A stretch of DNA of 52,403 nt. Origin: Rhodoluna sp. (GTDB lineage: Bacteria > Actinomycetota > Actinomycetes > Actinomycetales > Microbacteriaceae). Below the pieces are notes generated by a model, which searched no databases, was not told the DNA's origin, and saw only the letters and a program-made list of their open reading frames with translations. Of the stretch, positions 8,970 through 18,873 are shown in pieces. The position numbers and the translations under genes are program-made. The DNA lies in assembly GCA_030832605.1 (NCBI GenBank), contig JAURIU010000004.1:1-52403 (forward strand). Reading direction: 5' to 3'. How positions within the stretch are numbered: the stretch's first letter is position 1; the number at the start of each line of letters is the position of its first letter.

Positions 8970-9905
8970 ATGCCTATTTATGACAACATCACTCAGGTAG
9001 TCGGAAACACTCCGCTCGTTCGCATCAACCGCATCATTGACGGTGGTGCAGAAGTTCTCGCCAAGCTCGAGTTCTACAACCCTTCTTCTTCGGTCAAAGA
9101 CCGCATCGGTATCGCAATGATCGATGCTGCCGAGGCCACTGGCGAACTTCAGCCCGGTGGCGCAATCGTTGAGGCAACCTCGGGTAACACCGGTATCGCC
9201 CTCGCCATGGTTGGTGCAGCTCGCGGCTACCGCGTGATTCTGACCATGCCAGACTCGATGTCGCGTGAGCGTCGTGCCCTGCTACGTGCCTACGGTGCCG
9301 AGCTAGTGCTGACCCCAGCTGCCGAGGGCATGCGCGGTGCGGTGGCCAGAGCCGAAGAAATCGGCCTAAACCAAGGCGCTGTGCTAGTGCGCCAGTTCGC
9401 CAACCCGGCAAACCCAGAGATTCACCGCAACACCACCGCTAAAGAAATTTGGCGCGACACCAACGGTGAGGTAGCCGCACTGGTTGCCGGCATCGGAACC
9501 GGCGGAACCATCACCGGCGTTGGTCAGGCTTTGAAAGAGCTAAACCCAGACATCAAGATCATCGCCGTCGAGCCAGCCGCTTCGCCGATTCTCAATGGCG
9601 GAACCCCAGCCGGTCACCCAATTCAAGGTATCGGTGCCAACTTTGTGCCAGAGGTTCTCGACACCAACGTCTACGACGAGGTCTTGGATGCTCCGACCGA
9701 AGAAGCCGTCAAGTGGGCCCGTCTCGCAGCCTCGGGCGAGGGCATTCTCGCCGGAATCTCTTCTGGTGCAGCGCTGTGGGGTGCCAACCAGGTGGCTTCA
9801 CGCCCAGAGTTCGCCGGCAAGAAGATTGTCGTCATCATTCCTTCGTTCGGTGAGCGCTACCTGTCGACCATCCTTTACAAAGACCTGGTCGAACTAGACG
9901 ACTAG
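8970..9905 (+). CDS. cysK: Cysteine synthase A (O-acetylserine sulfhydrylase)
   Basis: [19 protein letters not shown] (PLP Lys), [33 protein letters not shown]. Confidence 0.95.
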   Translation: MPIYDNITQVVGNTPLVRINRIIDGGAEVLAKLEFYNPSSSVKDRIGIAMIDAAEATGELQPGGAIVEATSGNTGIALAMVGAARGYRVILTMPDSMSRERRALLRAYGAELVLTPAAEGMRGAVARAEEIGLNQGAVLVRQFANPANPEIHRNTTAKEIWRDTNGEVAALVAGIGTGGTITGVGQALKELNPDIKIIAVEPAASPILNGGTPAGHPIQGIGANFVPEVLDTNVYDEVLDAPTEEAVKWARLAASGEGILAGISSGAALWGANQVASRPEFAGKKIVVIIPSFGERYLSTILYKDLVELDD

Positions 9906-9942
9906 AACGTGGCGGGCATCCCTCGTTTAGACTTGGGGTACT

Positions 9943-10443
9943 TTGATAAACATTCGTGAAGACATCCGCGCCGGACTGGCCAAAGATCCTTCGATGCGCA
10001 GCGGGTTCGAACTTTTTATGACCTCACCCGGCTTGCACGCCGTTTGGGGTTACCGTTGCGCCCACCAACTCTGGAAGTGGCGTCGTCGAATATTGGCACG
10101 GATGCTCTCAAACTGGTTGCGCTTTCTAACCGGCATCGAAATTCACCCGGGAGCCAAGATTGGCCGCCGTTTGGTCATCGACCACGGAATGGGTGTCGTG
10201 GTCGGAGAAACCGCTGTAATCGGTGACGATGTTTTGATTTATCACGGCGTAACTCTCGGCGGTAAAGAGTTCACTCGCACTAAGCGCCACCCAACCATCG
10301 GCAACAACGTCATGATTGGTGCAGAGTCGATTGTGCTTGGCAACATCACGGTCGGAGACAACGTGATGATTGGCGCTGGCTCTGTCGTCACCAAAGATGT
10401 CGCACCGAATTCTGTCGTAATCGGCGGGCGCACCCAAATCTAA
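9943..10443 (+). CDS. cysE: Serine O-acetyltransferase
   Basis: Left-handed beta-helix hexapeptides; [47 protein letters not shown] start. Confidence 0.93.
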   Translation: MINIREDIRAGLAKDPSMRSGFELFMTSPGLHAVWGYRCAHQLWKWRRRILARMLSNWLRFLTGIEIHPGAKIGRRLVIDHGMGVVVGETAVIGDDVLIYHGVTLGGKEFTRTKRHPTIGNNVMIGAESIVLGNITVGDNVMIGAGSVVTKDVAPNSVVIGGRTQI

Positions 10444-10450
10444 AGCTTGG

Positions 10451-11911
10451 CTATTTTTTCCAAGCCTTGTAGGCGTATTTCTGACCTGAGACTGTTTGCT
10501 TCGCTATGGTCGCCGATGTCACTTTTGCACTTGCTGCCTTAACGGTCACAGTACCCGCCGCCGAGGTAGTGAGCGTCACGTATCCCTTGCCCGTGATTTT
10601 TACCTTCACCTTGACGCCCTTCAACGGCACGTAATTTAAGGTGTCGAAGTTTGTGGTCACCTTGATCGTGGTAGTGGTGGCCGATGCCTTGAAAACTTTG
10701 ATTGAAGTCGGCGCTTCGCAAGACTTTCGCTCTTTGAGCACGGATGTCGAGAATGTCCACTTTGGTGTTGAAGTCTTCGACCCAACAATCGCCTTCGCGC
10801 CATTCGAAAGCGTGAAGGTGCTGGTAGTGAGATTTGTCGGAACGAGATAAATCCAAGGCTGGCCAGTTACGCGAACCTTATTCCCGTTCTTAAACTTGAA
10901 ACTCGTGGTAGCCGTTGAGCTCGAGCGAGACCAAGTTATGTCATACCTTTTGCCATCACGCAAAAGATAACCCGTTCCTTTGCCAACAGAGTTTGTAAAA
11001 GGTACAGCATCTGGACCGCCATCTGGCATCAACCTACAGGTAAAAGCGCTTCCGGCGTTCTTTGCGGTGCTGAACTGAATAATCGCAGTGGCCGATGAGG
11101 TTTGGCCAGCAACTGACTTGCCGCCAACTACATCGATGGTTGCGCTTCTACCCGAAGCCTCATAGATCCAAACCTTCTTAGAAGCATTCCAGGTGATGGT
11201 TCGTGGAATTGGGTTGTTGTAAGGAGTCTTTCGATAGGTGATTTTCAGCGACTTGATTGACTTGCCGGTTGACTTGATCGAGGCAGGAATCGCGCCCGTC
11301 ATTAGGCCAGCCTCCTTGAGAATTTTGGTATTTGACATGCTGATGCCCTTGCCGCGACCGGCCACCTTGTTGCCATTCAAGAAATCACAGAATGGGTCAA
11401 CACAACCCTTTGGAGCGAACATTTCTTTGAGATTCTCTTTCGAGTTCATTCTCAAAATGTGCTCCGTTTTAGCTAAGAAATCGAGCATGATTTTGCGCGA
11501 CAGGCTGAGGCCTGAGACAAAAACTCGGGTTTTGCCGAATTGATCTAGAATCGGAAAATCTGTTTCGCGAAGGCTTCTAACTGGTCCTACAACCGCAGGC
11601 AGTTTGTCTGTTCCATAAATGGCAATGTGGCGAGTGAACCCTCGCTCAACCGGCTCGACATAGATTAGCGCAGCGGCTTTCAGCCCCTTGAGCGGGTAGG
11701 CACCTTTTTGATGAGCAGGAACCTTGACAGCCACGACGCCACTTTCGCCTGGCACAAGATCTGGTGACGTTGAATAACTTTTCGCATCAAAACTTTTAGC
11801 AGACGCGGGTGACACCAAGCCAAGTGCAGATGCAGCCAGACCAAGCACAGTAGCAAGGCCGATGATGGTTCGAGAAAGGGACGTTTGCTTAGTCACATCT
11901 AAGTTTTGCAC
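10451..11911 (-). CDS. Secreted DUF3048-domain (YerB-like) protein
   Basis: Signal peptide; AALIYVEPVERGFTRHIAIYGTDKLPAVVGPVRSLRETDFPILDQFG resembles DUF3048. Confidence 0.72.
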   Translation of the reverse strand: MQNLDVTKQTSLSRTIIGLATVLGLAASALGLVSPASAKSFDAKSYSTSPDLVPGESGVVAVKVPAHQKGAYPLKGLKAAALIYVEPVERGFTRHIAIYGTDKLPAVVGPVRSLRETDFPILDQFGKTRVFVSGLSLSRKIMLDFLAKTEHILRMNSKENLKEMFAPKGCVDPFCDFLNGNKVAGRGKGISMSNTKILKEAGLMTGAIPASIKSTGKSIKSLKITYRKTPYNNPIPRTITWNASKKVWIYEASGRSATIDVVGGKSVAGQTSSATAIIQFSTAKNAGSAFTCRLMPDGGPDAVPFTNSVGKGTGYLLRDGKRYDITWSRSSSTATTSFKFKNGNKVRVTGQPWIYLVPTNLTTSTFTLSNGAKAIVGSKTSTPKWTFSTSVLKERKSCEAPTSIKVFKASATTTTIKVTTNFDTLNYVPLKGVKVKVKITGKGYVTLTTSAAGTVTVKAASAKVTSATIAKQTVSGQKYAYKAWKK

Positions 11912-11914
11912 GGG

Positions 11915-13417
11915 TCAGGCCTTCAATAGCAGAGCAGCGATTTTCGTCAGGCGATACTCAGTAATCTGCTCGGATGCTCGATCACTTTCAGCAATCTCAG
12001 AAACGTCATTCAGGCAGACCACCGATGGTGGTCGGCGCAGAGCGAGGTTGAGGATCTTTGCCAAAGAAGACTTGGCGTTGAGCACTATGTATGAGTAGGT
12101 AAGTTTTCCACCCATGACCGCATCGCCGGTGCTGTAAGCCAAGAAATTGTGTAGCCACTCCGGAACGAGGTCAGCCTGAGTTCTAAATCGATTTCTGCTC
12201 GTTGCCGTCAGCTCATCGTCGAATCGATTCCACATTTGCTCCATGGTCGATTTGCGCATCGGATGCGGGCCATGCTGAATGCTGCGCATCGAGATTTGCA
12301 AACCCGCAGAAATTGCAGTCTGTACGGTGTGCTGACGAGCCAGGTGAATCACATCGGCGTCCCCCACCGAGAACCCGGGCAAAGTGGTTCTTGTGTATCT
12401 GATGAGACACCGGCCGTGCGAATCGAACCAAGCCGAAGGAATTAGCGGGCGGCCGAAGAGAATGTCGTCGTTCAGATAGAGGAAATTTTCGGCAAGCCCT
12501 TTGATTCGATGAAGGTGAGAAGTGATCACATGAGAGTTGAAGGTAGGCAAAAACTCTTTTGGAATGAACTTTTTGTGGTCGACCACCGTGACGCGGTCGG
12601 CGAGGTCACCCAAATCGGGGGTCTGGCCATCGGTAACCAGCCAGATGCGGTTCATCCACGGTGCATTTTTCAGCAACGTAGCGATTGAAAAATAAAGTTC
12701 GTTTCTACTGGTGAACCGGCTGTCTGAAGTGCCATGTGAGTCAGCTTCGGACGAGAACTTGCGCTTCTTTGCCAGCCATTTGGGGTCTGAACCGTCTACC
12801 CAGAGGTAAACCGCATCAACCGCAAAAGGCACATCGTGAATGCTCCGTTGCGCGAGGTTTTGATCGAGGCTAAGCAGCGAGGCATCTGCAGTTAGCGGTC
12901 CGAGTTCACTGACTGAACCGTTCCAGCCTGACGAGGCAAAGTTACCTTTTGGCGTCTTGCGCCAAACCTCGATGGGCACGAGTGTTTTGCTAGTCGCATT
13001 CTTGTAGCCGACATAAGCAAACTCTTTACCCTGCTTTATGCGTTTTCGGTCCCCGCGAGACGCAAGGGACCCTCGCAACATACTGTGCCCCAAGGTGACC
13101 AACTCGAACTCGGCATGCTGGTCAACCCATTCGAGAAATTTGCCGAGGTCACTTGATCTCACGCCAACGGGAGCAACTTGCCAATAGCTAACCGGAACCG
13201 CAAAAGCGCCCTCGAAGCCAAGTAGGCGGCTTCTCAGTTTGAGTTGGCCTTTATGTTCGTCTGGGTGGATTCGCTGATTGACCCACTCTGGGCCCGAAAC
13301 CTGCTGCTCTTTTTTACCCGGTTTAGCCATGCTGAAAAGGGCCTGCAAAACAAAACGCTCAAGAGGCGTTCCGCCAATAATGGCCGCAATTTTCTGCATC
13401 GACTTCATATCAATCAA
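11915..13417 (-). CDS. Stealth-family protein (exopolysaccharide/sugar-1-phosphate transferase)
   Basis: Stealth CR1 VDAVYLWVDGSDPKWL; CR2 RNELYFSIATLLKNAPWMNRIWLVTDGQTP...LPTFNSHVITSHLHRIKGLAENFLYLNDDILFGRPL; CR4-like VVCLNDVSEI. Confidence 0.9.
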   Translation of the reverse strand: MIDMKSMQKIAAIIGGTPLERFVLQALFSMAKPGKKEQQVSGPEWVNQRIHPDEHKGQLKLRSRLLGFEGAFAVPVSYWQVAPVGVRSSDLGKFLEWVDQHAEFELVTLGHSMLRGSLASRGDRKRIKQGKEFAYVGYKNATSKTLVPIEVWRKTPKGNFASSGWNGSVSELGPLTADASLLSLDQNLAQRSIHDVPFAVDAVYLWVDGSDPKWLAKKRKFSSEADSHGTSDSRFTSRNELYFSIATLLKNAPWMNRIWLVTDGQTPDLGDLADRVTVVDHKKFIPKEFLPTFNSHVITSHLHRIKGLAENFLYLNDDILFGRPLIPSAWFDSHGRCLIRYTRTTLPGFSVGDADVIHLARQHTVQTAISAGLQISMRSIQHGPHPMRKSTMEQMWNRFDDELTATSRNRFRTQADLVPEWLHNFLAYSTGDAVMGGKLTYSYIVLNAKSSLAKILNLALRRPPSVVCLNDVSEIAESDRASEQITEYRLTKIAALLLKA

Positions 13418-15168
13418 GTCAAGTCTATGCTTGCGCCAGATGCCATAGCGCTTGACAGGTTTACAAGGCGAGGTCTCGAAACCTCGGGAATCGTGTCAAC
13501 CAGCGACATCACAACTTTTGATCTCGAGTAAATCTCGTCATACATGACCACCGAGTGCCCGGGTTCAAAAAGTGGGTCAGACTCTGGCGCAAATAGGGCG
13601 TGGGTTGTTCCGTTTGAACGCAACATCATCAAATTCATCGGGTGGTGCTTCAAGTAGAAAACCCTGTTGGGTGAGAAGCGTTTGAGCAAAACCTCGCAGT
13701 CACCCGCGGTAGTCGCCGGCACCAGCCTCAACTCAATTCGCACACCGGTAGTCAATCGTTTAGCCGCAAAGAACAGCCTGAAGTAAAGGTAAGCGGATAT
13801 TTGGTTCGTCGCCAGAGTCACTTGCCTGGCCGAAGCTTCAGTAGCCCATCCGAGAAGTTCTCTTGCTGCCGAGCGAACAGAAGCACCATTGAACGGGTCA
13901 GAAAAGTGGGTGAAAACAACAGTGGACTCAGCCTTACCTGGAACGCTCACTTTGGTTGGCACCCAGACACCCAATAGCTTTGCACCCTCACGAAGCAAAA
14001 AGTTCACATAACGAAGCAGCCTGAGCTTCGAGCCACGTGAGGCGAACAATCCGGGCTCGCTGAGTTGCTTTGAGGCGACGTGGCGGCTGTGGCTTTGCAA
14101 AGTTTGCTCGATCGCCTCTACAAAAGCGGCGTCTTCGTCTTGCCTAGGCTTTCCGTAATGATATTCGCGCAGCCTTTGTAGTTCGCCGGCCTTAGCCGTG
14201 GCCAACTTCGTTGCGCGCGCGATGTGCTTTTCGAGTTCGTGCAATGAATCGGCAGCCAAGGGTTCGAGCGATGCGAACATGGCGACATCAGCCACCAGGG
14301 CCTTCGAGTCACTCGGCTTGGTGATCAACAGGGGTTTTCCAGTCACGAGCCAGTCATAGGCCACTGCCGAGACATCCGTGATCATCAGGTCTAACTCGTT
14401 GAGCTGCCAACCAAAGGTCGAGTTGTCAACATAGTGCCGAACTTTTGAGGCCTTGCTTTCGTTGTGAGCCTTGAGCAGCGCACGGATGCTCGCATCTGCC
14501 TCGGCGATTTTGGCGTCTCTACTACCAGACAGCGGATGCGGTCGGTAAACGACCTGGTAGCCCAGCGAAATCAGCCTCTCGACTATCTCAACCCCGTGGG
14601 AGTCTAAGGAGCTGTAGCGAGTTGCTCTAGTCACACCCTCCCAGGTGGGAGCATAAAGCGCTGTTTTGACGTCAGCCGCAGCCTTCTCATAGTTGGAGGG
14701 CACGGGAAGCACGTCTTTAATCTGCGGGCGGCCGATCAGCTTGATGCGGGCTGGGTTGTAGTTTTGAATGTTGCGAGCGACCCTATCGACGGCAGCTTGG
14801 CCGGCAGCGAAGTAATAGTCATAGCGCTTGAGGGTGTTCTGAAACATGTAGGCCTTGTCAGATTCCCCGTGAGAAACCCAAACATGCAGCCCGTAACGGT
14901 TACGAAGTGCAAAGAAGTTTTTGGCATTCTGATTTGGGTAAAGCAAAATTTTAGGCTTCTGGTTTTTCAAAAATTCGGCGATGCCCTCTTGCCCATCAAC
15001 TCGAAACGCTTGAAGACCGCTGCCCCAAAGCTCTTCGTCAGCGAAGTTTGATGTGTACAAAACCCCGACGGAATAGATTTTGCTCAGTCGTTGAAGGGGC
15101 TGTATCCACTGGCGCAATTGATAAAGATTTTGGGTGCCGGAATCGAGAAAGACAAAGACGACGTCCAC
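13414..15168 (-). CDS. CDP-glycerol glycerophosphotransferase-like protein with additional C-terminal domain
   Basis: HVWVSHGESDKAYMFQNTLKRYDYYFAAGQAAVDR, TALYAPTWEGVTR, VVYRPHPLSGSRD, DLMITDVSAVAYDWLVTGKPLLIT; 4-nt overlap with the Stealth gene. Confidence 0.85.
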   Translation of the reverse strand: MDVVFVFLDSGTQNLYQLRQWIQPLQRLSKIYSVGVLYTSNFADEELWGSGLQAFRVDGQEGIAEFLKNQKPKILLYPNQNAKNFFALRNRYGLHVWVSHGESDKAYMFQNTLKRYDYYFAAGQAAVDRVARNIQNYNPARIKLIGRPQIKDVLPVPSNYEKAAADVKTALYAPTWEGVTRATRYSSLDSHGVEIVERLISLGYQVVYRPHPLSGSRDAKIAEADASIRALLKAHNESKASKVRHYVDNSTFGWQLNELDLMITDVSAVAYDWLVTGKPLLITKPSDSKALVADVAMFASLEPLAADSLHELEKHIARATKLATAKAGELQRLREYHYGKPRQDEDAAFVEAIEQTLQSHSRHVASKQLSEPGLFASRGSKLRLLRYVNFLLREGAKLLGVWVPTKVSVPGKAESTVVFTHFSDPFNGASVRSAARELLGWATEASARQVTLATNQISAYLYFRLFFAAKRLTTGVRIELRLVPATTAGDCEVLLKRFSPNRVFYLKHHPMNLMMLRSNGTTHALFAPESDPLFEPGHSVVMYDEIYSRSKVVMSLVDTIPEVSRPRLVNLSSAMASGASIDLT

Positions 15169-15296
15169 TTTCTAGCCCCTTACCTAATCTGCACAATGCG
15201 ATGTCTTAATTGCAACATCCTTTTGGTGTCGCGGCATAGCAAATGCAAGGATTCTCAAGATTTACTAATGATTCGGCTTGTTCGCCAGAAAGACGA

Positions 15297-17534
15297 CTAG
15301 AAGCTCTTCCAAATGGGCACTTCGCCCAAACCGAAGTCCCTTAGCGCTGCCTGTGATTCAAGCGAATCTGCCATTAGTCGAGGTTTCTTTGCAAAATAAT
15401 CGTTGGCCAACTGCAGAGCCGCCACCAACTGTGATTCAGATTCTTGCAAACCGAACACCAGAGTTACCGATTTTGGGCGCAGATCTGGCAGCAACTCATT
15501 GCGCGCCTGCAATGCGTCTGAGTGAATCACCAGCGACGTGCATCCGGCCTCGTGTTCTCGATCTAGGCGGGTGACTTGCCCCTTAGCCAGAAGCTCTTCG
15601 AGCTCAACGCTCGGTTGTGATAGTGGTTTGATAACCGAAGGAACATGCACGAAGGCTACCGCGCCAGTGCTCTTGGTCTTGGCTTTCGCCTTCTTGAACA
15701 CCAATTCGAGCCACGGTGTCTGTATGGCAAGGTTTGAAACTACAACAAAGTCAAAAAACAGTATCTGCTCAGAATCGGCTGATGAGGTCGGAATTGCGAA
15801 AGGGCGCTTCTTGGTGGCGCGTTTTAGGTAGAGCCCGCCTTCAACCAACTTCATTTGATCATGCCAGTCGCTGAACTTGCGCACATAGTCGCGTCGAGCA
15901 CCGATGATGCCTCGCACGGTAGAGTTTTTGCCACCGCCGGTGAGCGACTCGATGTGGAACCTGGTGAAACTGAGCAGGCCGGAGTTGATTGTCGGCGCCG
16001 AGCCAAGCCCAAATTTTGCATTGATTCGGTGATGGTATTCGGTGTCTGCCCCGAACTTGACTTCATCCCAGTAGCCGAGTTCGGTGAATACCGGGTTGCG
16101 CTTGAAAAGCAGTGAAGAGGAGTTTTGTCGCAAGATTTCGCGCCCGTACTGTGCGAAGAAATTCAAGCTTCCTGGGTCGACGCGCACGGATTTGCTCATG
16201 TTGGCAACAGTGTTGTCTTGCGCCTGTAGCGCCAGCATCTGGCGTTCAATTTTGCGCGGGTGCGACCAGTCATCGGCGTCGTGAACTGTTATCACATGTC
16301 CTCGAGCAAACTGCAGTCCGTAGTTGCGCGAAGCGTAAGCCCCTTGGTTTACCTTGTTAGAAATCACTCTTATGCGAGGGTCTTGGGTCGCGAGAGAGTT
16401 AGCCACAGCCAGAGTTTCGTCGCTCGAGCAATCATCAATGATGATCACCTCGAGGTTGCGCCAAGATTGCTTCAACAAACCCCGAACAGCTGTTGGCAGC
16501 CAGGCCGCGCTGTTGAAGGCAGGCACTATCACCGAAACCTTTATTGCCGATTCAATCGAAGCGTGCTCTGGCATTTCACAGTCGAGTTGATCGAAAAACT
16601 CTTGCCCAAGGTCTGCGTTGAGTTGCACCGGCTCTAGGTTTCTGAGAGCAAGAGCGGCATTTATCCACTGAAGTTGAAGTTGCTGTCCAAATTCTGGAAT
16701 TGATGAAAGCTTGGCGCCCGAAACCATGTTGGCCGCGGCCAAAAGGGCGTCTTCAGTCTTTCGGCGGCTTGCATCTAGAAGTGCCAAGAACGAGTCAGTG
16801 GATGCAAAATCTACGGTCTGCCTCAGCCCCTCAAGCCGCAAAACCAATTCACGGTCATTTGCCGAATACCGGTCAGGTGAAGTCCAGTAGGCCTTCATGT
16901 GAGCTGACGCTAGTTCTATGATTTCGGCATCGTTTGCCGTGTGCCCCCAAGAGAGAAGCTCAGCGAGGGCGCGCCTGCGGTGGTCTGGCGGCGAGTCTGG
17001 ACCATAAACCAGTTCAAGTAGGTCTCGAAGGCCTCGCTCATCAAAGCCACTGCGCAATCGGTCTATCGCCAGATAAATTCGATAACTCCAGTTTGCGTTC
17101 GTACTGAATTTTTCTAATTCGGGTACCCAAGTCTTCGTGGCCTTTAGATGCGGAGCCGATTTTCTTTTGATCTCGAGAGCTTCAGCCCGAAGGTCGGCCA
17201 ACTCTTGGGCGATGTCGTTGGAGGCAAGTCTAGAAACCAGACCAAGGGAGTGCACCCTATCGAGCTCAAGGTTTCGGCATTTGTGAATCAAGCGATCGCA
17301 GCGAATCTGAAGGTGCTCAATCGAAAGGCTTAGCTTGCTTGCCTGGATAGTTGTGCGACTAACTTCGCCACGAATCTTTTGACCCCGAGAGTTTTGAAAC
17401 TCTTCGCGAATCTCGACTAGCTTGCCTTCTAGTTTGCGGGCCTTTTTATCGAGATCTTGGGCGAGAACTTTGATATCGCCAAGCGTTTTCTTGGTTCTCG
17501 CTACCGAGGATCGAATTTTGGCAAGCTCCGTCAC
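15297..17534 (-). CDS. Family 2 glycosyltransferase with long N-terminal coiled-coil/helical region
   Basis: GT2 core VSVIVPAFNSAAWLPTAVRGLLKQSWRNLEVIIIDDCSSDETLAVA ... HDADDWSHPRKIERQ; Lys/Glu-rich heptad-like N-terminus. Confidence 0.87.
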   Translation of the reverse strand: MTELAKIRSSVARTKKTLGDIKVLAQDLDKKARKLEGKLVEIREEFQNSRGQKIRGEVSRTTIQASKLSLSIEHLQIRCDRLIHKCRNLELDRVHSLGLVSRLASNDIAQELADLRAEALEIKRKSAPHLKATKTWVPELEKFSTNANWSYRIYLAIDRLRSGFDERGLRDLLELVYGPDSPPDHRRRALAELLSWGHTANDAEIIELASAHMKAYWTSPDRYSANDRELVLRLEGLRQTVDFASTDSFLALLDASRRKTEDALLAAANMVSGAKLSSIPEFGQQLQLQWINAALALRNLEPVQLNADLGQEFFDQLDCEMPEHASIESAIKVSVIVPAFNSAAWLPTAVRGLLKQSWRNLEVIIIDDCSSDETLAVANSLATQDPRIRVISNKVNQGAYASRNYGLQFARGHVITVHDADDWSHPRKIERQMLALQAQDNTVANMSKSVRVDPGSLNFFAQYGREILRQNSSSLLFKRNPVFTELGYWDEVKFGADTEYHHRINAKFGLGSAPTINSGLLSFTRFHIESLTGGGKNSTVRGIIGARRDYVRKFSDWHDQMKLVEGGLYLKRATKKRPFAIPTSSADSEQILFFDFVVVSNLAIQTPWLELVFKKAKAKTKSTGAVAFVHVPSVIKPLSQPSVELEELLAKGQVTRLDREHEAGCTSLVIHSDALQARNELLPDLRPKSVTLVFGLQESESQLVAALQLANDYFAKKPRLMADSLESQAALRDFGLGEVPIWKSF

Positions 17535-17595
17535 CCCTCAAGCCTAGGCACAATTAGGTACTATTTTGTACATTTTGTTTCGCTAACATGGTGAG

Positions 17596-18852
17596 ATGAC
17601 GATAACCGCAATCTTGGGGCAGGGCTACGTGGGCCTCCCGCTCGCCGAGGCACTCACCGAGGTTGGCGACAGTGTTTTGGGCTTCGACGTAAATGAAGCA
17701 TTAGTGGGTAGGCTCAACGCCGGTGTTTCTCACATTGATGACATTAGTGACGAAGCCCTAGGTCGCATGATCGCTGCCGGGTACCGAGCAACGTCATCGC
17801 CGTCAGACCTCGCTCTTGCCGATGTTGTGGTCATCTGCGTTCCCACCCCATTGCAGGCATCTGGTGCACCCGACCTTACTTACGTAGAAAATGCTTCAAC
17901 TCTGGTATCTGAGAATCTCAAACCTGAAGCACTCGTGATTCTAGAATCTACGACCTATCCGGGCACCACCAAGAACCTGCTCCGGCCGCTGCTTGAAGCG
18001 CAGGGTAGAACAATTGACGAAGATTTTTTGCTGGCTTTCTCTCCAGAGCGCATCGACCCGGGTAACGCCCGTTTCAACATAAGGAACACGCCCAAGGTTG
18101 TCGGTGGTGAAAGTGAGAAATCGGGCGATGCCGCTTCGGCCTTCTACCGACGGTTTGTTTCAGAGATTCATCTCACTCGAGGTACAAAAGAGGCCGAGGC
18201 AGCGAAGCTGCTTGAAAACACCTACCGCCATGTAAACATCGCTTTGGTCAATGAGCTCGCCATGTTTTGCCACGACCTTGAGATTGACATCTGGGACGTC
18301 ATCCGCGCCGCTTCTACCAAGCCATACGGTTTTCAGGCTTTCTATCCTGGGCCTGGTGTAGGAGGGCACTGCATCCCGGTTGACCCGGCCTACCTCAGCT
18401 ATGAGGTGAAGAAGAGGCTCGGCGTAGACTTCAGATTCATCGAGACCGCTATGGACATAAACAACGGGATGCCGCGCTATGTGGTCTCTCGCGTGCAGCG
18501 AATTCTTAACCGCGAGGGTAAGCCCCTTCAGGGATCGAAGGTGTTACTTCTCGGAATGGCATACAAACCAGACATCGCCGACCTGCGCGAGTCACCGAGC
18601 CTCGAGATTTTTGAGATTCTGCATCAAGAAGGTGCGCGAGTCGCGTTTCACGACCCGATGATCACCTCGATGAGAATCGGTGACCACACCGTTAGCGGCG
18701 AAGCCGATCTACACGCTGCAACTTCAGCTAGCGATGTGGTTGTGCTTCTTCAAGCTCACACGGCATACGACATAAACGATTTGGTTGATCGCTCAAACTT
18801 TTTCTTTGATACCCGAGGTGTCACCAGAGGCGAGAAGGTAGAGCGCCTTTAG
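17596..18852 (+). CDS. Nucleotide-sugar dehydrogenase (UDP-ManNAc/UDP-GlcNAc 6-dehydrogenase type, WecC/WbpA-like)
   Basis: LGQGYVGLPLAEALTEVGDSVLGFDVN; VVICVPTPL; VILESTTYPGTT; KLLENTYRHVNIALVNELAMF; GPGVGGHCIPVDPAYL; GMAYKPDIADLRESPSLEI. Confidence 0.93.
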   Translation: MTITAILGQGYVGLPLAEALTEVGDSVLGFDVNEALVGRLNAGVSHIDDISDEALGRMIAAGYRATSSPSDLALADVVVICVPTPLQASGAPDLTYVENASTLVSENLKPEALVILESTTYPGTTKNLLRPLLEAQGRTIDEDFLLAFSPERIDPGNARFNIRNTPKVVGGESEKSGDAASAFYRRFVSEIHLTRGTKEAEAAKLLENTYRHVNIALVNELAMFCHDLEIDIWDVIRAASTKPYGFQAFYPGPGVGGHCIPVDPAYLSYEVKKRLGVDFRFIETAMDINNGMPRYVVSRVQRILNREGKPLQGSKVLLLGMAYKPDIADLRESPSLEIFEILHQEGARVAFHDPMITSMRIGDHTVSGEADLHAATSASDVVVLLQAHTAYDINDLVDRSNFFFDTRGVTRGEKVERL

Positions 18853-18873
18853 AGGTGATTTACCTAGCTGTGA

